Assembly (NCBI RefSeq): GCF_030345705.1
Contig: NZ_JAUASW010000002.1
Span: 372,001-436,000, forward strand
DNA from: Pelomonas sp. SE-A7
GTDB lineage: Bacteria > Pseudomonadota > Gammaproteobacteria > Burkholderiales > Burkholderiaceae_C
Length of the DNA: 64,000 nucleotides
Reading direction: 5' to 3'
Numbering within the stretch: the first letter of the stretch is position 1; each line of letters opens with the position of its first letter. This document shows, in pieces, positions 59,925-64,000 of the stretch. The notes below the pieces were generated by a model that saw only the letters and a program-made list of their open reading frames with translations, was not told the DNA's origin and searched no databases. Both the position numbers and the translations under genes were made by a program.

Positions 59925-60614
59925 TCAGCGCCCGGGCTTGTCCCAGCCGGCATTGGCCTTCATCAGGCGGTCCAGGTCGCGCTTGATCTTGCCGGGATCG
60001 GGATCGACCGGCGTGCGCATCATCCAGCGGCCCATGGGATCGACCAGGTACAGGTGCTCGCGCAGCTGGTGGCCCTTCTGCGGCTGCAGCCAGGCTTCGA
60101 GCTGGGCCTTGGGCACGCGCAGCGCGCGCAGCGGCACGCCTTGCGAGATGACCTGCTGCAGCTCGGGGCGCAGCGGCTCGCCGTCGGGGATCAGCCAGAG
60201 CTTGTCCAGCTTGTCGCGTTCCTTGCCCAGCATCTCGCGCAGCTGGCGCTGCATGAACAGCTGGGCGTCGCAGGCCTGGTCGCAGGCCGAGGGCTGGACC
60301 GCCACCAGCAGCCACTGGCCCTTGAGGCTTTCGGCCGTCACCTTGGCGCCGTCCAGAGCGCTCAGCTGCAACGCCTCGGGAATGTCCTTGGTCGGCATGA
60401 TCAGCTGGCTGTAGGCGCTACCGCTTAGGCGCAGCACATAGAAGCTGTAGTACGAGGCCAGCACCGGCATCGCGCAGATCACGATGACGGCCAGCGCCTG
60501 CCAGCGGCCGCGGCGGGTCATGGCCGTGCGCTTGTCGGGCTGCGGTGCGCTGTGCACCGTCAGGCTGACCGGTTGATCAGCGGTTTCGGGGGCGGAGGAC
60601 TTGGAACCAGACAT
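59925..60614 (-). CDS. Membrane-anchored thioredoxin-like protein of the cytochrome oxidase cluster
   Basis: The 229-residue protein has a cytoplasmic tail, one helix (about 42-62, ALAVIVICAMPVLASYYSF) and a thioredoxin-like periplasmic domain with a Cys-x-x-x-Cys pair (PSACDQACDA), like SCO proteins, but no obvious distal His. It is conserved between SURF1 and ctaA in Burkholderiales oxidase clusters. It might reduce or metallate a copper-site thiol. The first 38 bp overlap the SURF1 gene; ATG 60521 is an alternative start. Confidence 0.75.
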   Translation of the reverse strand: MSGSKSSAPETADQPVSLTVHSAPQPDKRTAMTRRGRWQALAVIVICAMPVLASYYSFYVLRLSGSAYSQLIMPTKDIPEALQLSALDGAKVTAESLKGQWLLVAVQPSACDQACDAQLFMQRQLREMLGKERDKLDKLWLIPDGEPLRPELQQVISQGVPLRALRVPKAQLEAWLQPQKGHQLREHLYLVDPMGRWMMRTPVDPDPGKIKRDLDRLMKANAGWDKPGR

Positions 60615-61266
60615 AGAGACCCAGGATCAGCGCGGCAAGCGCAAACCATTGAAAGGCGTAACCGTAGTGCTTGGACAGGCCCAGATCGGGCGCCGGCCAG
60701 TCGCGAGGCAGGGAGTCGGCGCCCGCGGTCTGCCAGACCGCCAGCGGCAGCAGCTTCAGCCCGGTTTCGCGGGCGTAGGCGGCCGGGTCGAGATTCTGCC
60801 GGATAGACCCGGCACCGGCTTCGCCCAGCTGATAGGCCCGCGACGGCGTGGCCGCCACCCGCCCTTCCACGTCGACCAGGCCGGCCGGAGTTTCCAGCTG
60901 AGGCAGCTTGTCATGCTGGCGCGGGTCGACCGGCAGCCAGCCGCGCTGAACCAGCACGAACTCGTCGCGACCTTCCAGCTTCAGCGGCGTCACTGCAAAG
61001 AAACCCGAGCGGCCCTGCATGTGCCGGTTGTCGAGGAAGACTGTGTGATCGGCCAGCCATTCGCCACGCAGCTTGACCTTGCGGTGAAGGGGCATCGGCT
61101 GCTCCAGCAGGGCCGAGGCCGGCAGCGGCGCGGCTCGTTCGCCGGCATCGAGCGCCGTCTGCAGCGCCTTCTTCTCGGCCGCCCGGTCGAGCTGCCACCA
61201 GCCCAGGCGTGCGGTCACCACCACGCCGACCAGCGCCGCGGCAAGCACTACCCAGCGACGGCTCAT
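60577..61266 (-). CDS. SURF1 family cytochrome oxidase assembly protein
   Basis: The start at ATG 61266 gives 229 residues with two terminal membrane helices flanking a periplasmic domain. Family motifs: LGWWQLDRAAEKK near residue 25, VFLDNRHMQGRSGFFAVTPL, VLVQRGWLP, and a C-terminal HYGYAFQWFALA. It helps insert heme a3 and CuB into subunit I. It is divergent from the DUF2909 gene with only 30 bp between start codons. Confidence 0.93.
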   Translation of the reverse strand: MSRRWVVLAAALVGVVVTARLGWWQLDRAAEKKALQTALDAGERAAPLPASALLEQPMPLHRKVKLRGEWLADHTVFLDNRHMQGRSGFFAVTPLKLEGRDEFVLVQRGWLPVDPRQHDKLPQLETPAGLVDVEGRVAATPSRAYQLGEAGAGSIRQNLDPAAYARETGLKLLPLAVWQTAGADSLPRDWPAPDLGLSKHYGYAFQWFALAALILGLYVWFQVLRPRNR

Positions 61267-61296
61267 CGCTGCACCCCGATGGAATAATCGCGAACC

Positions 61297-61518
61297 ATGA
61301 AATTCCTGATCGTGATCGGCCTCATCGCCGTGCTGGGTGCCCTGGCCTCGGCCGGTTTCTTCATGCTTCGCAAGGGCCAGAAGAGCGACGGCCGCGACGC
61401 CCGCATGGCGCGGGCCCTGGCGGTGCGCGTGGGCGTGTCCGTGGCTTTGTTCCTGCTCATCCTGCTGGCCTACTTCATGGGCTGGATCCAGCCCACCGGC
61501 GTGCCGATGGGGCACTGA
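61297..61518 (+). CDS. DUF2909 twin-helix membrane protein
   Basis: The 73-residue protein has two hydrophobic helices (about 3-22 and 46-64) with a basic loop RKGQKSDGRDARMARALAVR. This DUF2909 protein is a regular, uncharacterised member of betaproteobacterial cox clusters. It is the only plus-strand gene in this cluster. A terminator follows 17 bp after the stop. Confidence 0.88.
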   Translation: MKFLIVIGLIAVLGALASAGFFMLRKGQKSDGRDARMARALAVRVGVSVALFLLILLAYFMGWIQPTGVPMGH

Positions 61519-61534
61519 AGAAGAAGAAATAAGA

Positions 61535-61562
61535 AAGCGCCGCATCGCGGCGCTTCTTCTTT
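61535..61562. terminator. Bidirectional terminator between DUF2909 and ctaE
   Basis: AAGCGCCGC (61535-61543) pairs with GCGGCGCTT (61547-61555) around ATC, with a T-rich tract to the right and an A-rich tract to the left (61519-61536). It separates two converging genes. Confidence 0.8.
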
Positions 61563-61590
61563 GGGGCTCACGGGCAGTGACGCCCTCGCC

Positions 61591-62478
61591 TTACATCCAG
61601 TAGACGACGATGTACAGGCCCAGCCAGACCACGTCCACGAAGTGCCAGTACCAGGCCGCGCCTTCGAAGCCGAAGTGGCGGTCCTGCGTGAAATGGCCTT
61701 TGTGCAGGCGCAGCGTGATGAACAGCAGCATCAGCATGCCGACGAACACGTGGAAGCCGTGGAAGCCCGTCAGCATGAAGAAAGTCGAGCCGAACACGCC
61801 CGAGTTCAGCTTCAGGTTCAGCTCATGGTAGGCGTGGTAGTACTCGTAGCCCTGGAAGCCCAGGAACACGATGCCCAGCAGCACGGTGATCCACATGAAG
61901 CCTATCGTCTTGCTGCGGTTGCCGGCCAGGATGGCGTGGTGGGCAATGGTCAGCGTGACGCCCGAGGTCAGCAGCAGGGCCGTGTTGATGGTCGGGATCG
62001 GCCAGGGACCCATGGTCTGGAACGCATCCACCGTGCCGGCCGGAGCCGCCGTGGCGCCAGCGGCCACCGTGGGCCACAGGGCCTTGAACGTGGGCCACAG
62101 GATGGCGTTGTCCAGGCTGCCGAGGTTGGGCACCGCGTGCAGGCGGGCCCAGTACAGCGCGCCGAAGAAGGCGCCGAAGAACATCACCTCCGAGAAGATG
62201 AACCAGCCCATGCTCCAGCGGAACGAGATGTCGATCCGCTCGCTGTACAGGCCGCCTTCGCTTTCCTTGATCGCATCGCCGAACCACTGCTTGAGCACGA
62301 AGGCCCACCACAGCAGGCCGAAGATCAGCGAGTACATGCCCCAGCCGTGGCCGTTGATCCACTGGCCGGCGCCCAGGATCACGAAGAACAGGCCGATCGC
62401 GGCCATGACCGGATGGCGCGAGGGTCCTGGCACAAAGTAGTACGGGGCTTTCCCGTGGGAGCTGGTCGCTGCCGACAT
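61591..62478 (-). CDS. ctaE: Cytochrome c oxidase subunit III
   Basis: The 295-residue protein has seven membrane helices. Motifs include YYFVPGPSRHPVMAA, GWFIFSEVMFFGAFFG and TGFHGFHVFVGMLML, all standard COX3. It is part of the aa3-type terminal oxidase. The AGGAGAA ribosome site sits just upstream of ATG 62478. It is the last gene of the ctaD-to-ctaE minus-strand run. Confidence 0.97.
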   Translation of the reverse strand: MSAATSSHGKAPYYFVPGPSRHPVMAAIGLFFVILGAGQWINGHGWGMYSLIFGLLWWAFVLKQWFGDAIKESEGGLYSERIDISFRWSMGWFIFSEVMFFGAFFGALYWARLHAVPNLGSLDNAILWPTFKALWPTVAAGATAAPAGTVDAFQTMGPWPIPTINTALLLTSGVTLTIAHHAILAGNRSKTIGFMWITVLLGIVFLGFQGYEYYHAYHELNLKLNSGVFGSTFFMLTGFHGFHVFVGMLMLLFITLRLHKGHFTQDRHFGFEGAAWYWHFVDVVWLGLYIVVYWM

Positions 62479-62522
62479 CTTTCTTCTCCTAGAACTAATG
62501 CAGTTCGGACTGGTTCATTCAA

Positions 62523-62756
62523 TCAGCTGCTGGCCACGCCGCTGCCTATCACCCAATGGACAAGCAGCACCAAGGCCAGCACAAACACAACGGCTGCGAT
62601 GAGGCCGGCGATGATCACATGCACCGGGTTCAATCGAGCCACATCCTTGTCGTAATCGGCGCCCCGACGGACGCCGAAAAAGGCCCAGGCAATCGCCTTG
62701 ACCGTCTGCAGGAACGAGCCGGGCCGCTGGGCGGCTTCCTTCAGGTCCTGCGTCAT
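62523..62756 (-). CDS. DUF2970 small membrane protein
   Basis: The 77-residue protein has an amphipathic N-terminal stretch with FLQTVKAIAWAFFGVRRG, the DUF2970 signature, and a single C-terminal membrane helix. It is conserved in betaproteobacterial oxidase clusters and is of unknown function, possibly an assembly factor. ATGA overlap with ctaG indicates coupled translation. Confidence 0.9.
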   Translation of the reverse strand: MTQDLKEAAQRPGSFLQTVKAIAWAFFGVRRGADYDKDVARLNPVHVIIAGLIAAVVFVLALVLLVHWVIGSGVASS

Positions 62757-63364
62757 GACTTGCTCTCGGCAGGCTCAGCGCTCTGGGCCTGCTTCTTCTT
62801 GCCCGCCACCTCGAAGAAGGTGTAGGACAGGGTGATGGTCTTCACGTCCTTGGGCAGCTTGGGGTCGATCACGAAGACCACCGGCCATTGCTTGCCCTCG
62901 CCCGCCGCCAACGTGTACTCGTTGAAGCAGAAGCACTCCAGCTTGTTGAAGTGGGCCGTGGCCTGCTTGGGCGCGTAGCTGGGGATGGCCTGGGCCGACA
63001 TGGTCCGGTTCTGCACGTTCTTGAATTCGTACATCACCGTGGCCAGCTGGCCCGGATGGACTTCCAGGTGCGCGACCGCGGGCTTGAACTCCCAGGGGCC
63101 ATGCGCATTGGCATCGAACTCGACCGTGATCGTGCGGCTGGTGTCGACCTGGGTGTTCTGCACATCCTTGGCCTTGACCGCATGTTGGCGCTCGGACAGC
63201 GACAGCACATTGATGCCCAGGGCCGAGCAGATCGCGTTGTACAGCGGCACCAGCGAGTAAGCGAAGCCGAACATCAGGGCAGCCACGACCGACAGCTTGC
63301 CGACCAGGCGCAGGTTGTCCCTGTGCAGGGCGGCCAGCCAACGGAGTTGCTGCTTGTCGGTCAT
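62753..63364 (-). CDS. ctaG: Cytochrome c oxidase assembly protein CtaG (Cox11)
   Basis: The 203-residue copper chaperone has one N-terminal membrane helix (about 22-40) and a periplasmic immunoglobulin-like domain with the copper-binding ECFCF motif near residue 144 (LECFCFNEYTL). It delivers copper to CuB of subunit I. It starts 10 bp after the small 38-residue gene. Confidence 0.95.
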   Translation of the reverse strand: MTDKQQLRWLAALHRDNLRLVGKLSVVAALMFGFAYSLVPLYNAICSALGINVLSLSERQHAVKAKDVQNTQVDTSRTITVEFDANAHGPWEFKPAVAHLEVHPGQLATVMYEFKNVQNRTMSAQAIPSYAPKQATAHFNKLECFCFNEYTLAAGEGKQWPVVFVIDPKLPKDVKTITLSYTFFEVAGKKKQAQSAEPAESKS

Positions 63365-63374
63365 CGTGCCGATC

Positions 63375-63491
63375 TCAGAAGCCGTACAGCGCGATCTTGG
63401 TGACGAAGCCGAGCGCGAACACCGCGGCCACCGACGCCAGGATCAGGGCCAGGCGGCGGTTGGCGCGACGTTGCTCTTCGGTCATGGCCAT
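63375..63491 (-). CDS. Small membrane protein of the cytochrome oxidase cluster (38 residues)
   Basis: The start at ATG 63491, 5 bp after the ctaD stop, gives 38 residues: a basic start (EEQRRANRRLA) followed by one helix (LILASVAAVFALGFVTKIALYGF in two parts). This tiny protein between ctaD and ctaG recurs in Burkholderiales and is usually named a cytochrome oxidase small assembly protein. ATG 63485 is an alternative start. Confidence 0.85.
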   Translation of the reverse strand: MAMTEEQRRANRRLALILASVAAVFALGFVTKIALYGF

Positions 63492-63496
63492 GGCGT

Positions 63497-64000
63497 TCAG
63501 CCGATCACCTTGGTGGCGGTCACGTCCAGCTTGGGCGGGTTCTCGAAGGTGTGGAACGGGGCCGGCGACGGCACTTCCCATTCCAGGCCTTCAGCCGCTT
63601 CCCACGGACGCTGGGGAGCCTTCTCGCCCTTGCCGCGCATCATCGGGATGGCGACGGCCAGGAAGAAGTAGACCTGCATCAGACCGAAGCCGAAGGCACC
63701 GACCGTGGCCACCGCATTGAAGTCGGCGAACTGCATCGGGTAGTCGGCATAACGGCGGGGCATGCCGGCCAGGCCCAGGAAGTGCATCGGGAAGAAGGTG
63801 ACGTTGAAGAAGATCAGCGAGCCCCAGAAGTGGATCTTGCCGCGCGTCTCCGAGATCATCACGCCCGACCACTTCGGACCCCAGTAGTACACGCCGGCGA
63901 ACAGCGCGTACAGCGAGCCGGCCACCAGCACGTAGTGGAAGTGGGCGACGACGTAATAGGTGTCCTGGATCTGGATGTCGATCGGCGCCATCGCGCAGAT
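63497..64000 (-). CDS. ctaD: Cytochrome c oxidase subunit I, 3' part
   Basis: Only the C-terminal 167 codons or so are in the window; the 5' part lies to the right. It shows TYYVVAHFHYVLVAGS with the two histidines that bind heme a3 and heme a, then the last helices with HFLGLAGMPRRYADYP and a C-terminal tail. This is the catalytic subunit of the aa3 oxidase, upstream of its assembly genes. Confidence 0.96.
   Translation of the reverse strand: MCAMAPIDIQIQDTYYVVAHFHYVLVAGSLYALFAGVYYWGPKWSGVMISETRGKIHFWGSLIFFNVTFFPMHFLGLAGMPRRYADYPMQFADFNAVATVGAFGFGLMQVYFFLAVAIPMMRGKGEKAPQRPWEAAEGLEWEVPSPAPFHTFENPPKLDVTATKVIG

Overview
The window is GC-rich (roughly two thirds G+C) and nearly gapless. It looks like a chromosome segment from a Burkholderiales betaproteobacterium near Roseateles, Pelomonas or Rubrivivax. 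The pointers are the aa3 cytochrome oxidase cluster with DUF2909, DUF2970, cox11 and SURF1, the DUF4148 and DUF3108 proteins, a CIRCE element before rpoH, and a PEP-CTERM protein behind a sigma-54-like promoter. The species cannot be fixed from the sequence alone. No tRNA, rRNA, insertion sequence or CRISPR array was recognised.

Bases 1-13784 and 26104-41464 form a large surface-polysaccharide region split by a type II secretion locus. The left arm (+) ends a HisF-like gene and continues as fnlA-fnlB-fnlC-wbuB, which makes and transfers UDP-L-FucNAc; the HisF-like gene suggests amidination to FucNAm. A minus-strand block (4870-10358) holds an RmlD-like reductase, a second WbuB-like transferase, two more glycosyltransferases and a Wzx-type flippase. 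A plus-strand block (10562-13784) holds a tiny membrane protein, a membrane-anchored alkaline-phosphatase-superfamily enzyme and a sulfotransferase. The right arm is one tightly coupled minus-strand operon of 14 genes (41464 to 27471). It runs from wbpB-wbpD-wbpE (UDP-GlcNAc3NAcA steps) through a second flippase, an acetyltransferase, two glycosyltransferases, a methyltransferase, an aminotransferase, a PglC-like initiating transferase and a WbpM-like dehydratase, and ends with cysD-cysN-cysC, which make PAPS. PAPS synthesis plus the nearby sulfotransferase predicts a sulfated glycan. No Wzy polymerase or ligase was recognised inside the window.

Bases 13769-25569 hold a complete-looking but rotated type II secretion operon (gspG-H-I-J-K-L-M-C-D-E-F, no gspN). 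It is preceded on the same strand by one large secreted Ala/Thr/Gly/Val-rich protein that has its own strong sigma-70 promoter and intrinsic terminator. The simplest reading is a secretion machine dedicated to an abundant surface or S-layer-like protein.

From 41599 rightward the content is mostly housekeeping: lysS, a DUF4148 protein, a stand-alone receiver protein, and a minus-strand set of enoyl-CoA hydratase, DUF3108 protein, M61 peptidase, DUF3429 protein, dsbC and a UbiH-type hydroxylase. These are followed by ychF, a MASE1/CHASE/PAS hybrid histidine kinase, cheW and rpoH. The window ends with the cytochrome oxidase assembly region: SCO1, ctaB, ctaA, a second thioredoxin-like protein, SURF1, DUF2909, ctaE, DUF2970, ctaG, a 38-residue protein and the 3' end of ctaD.
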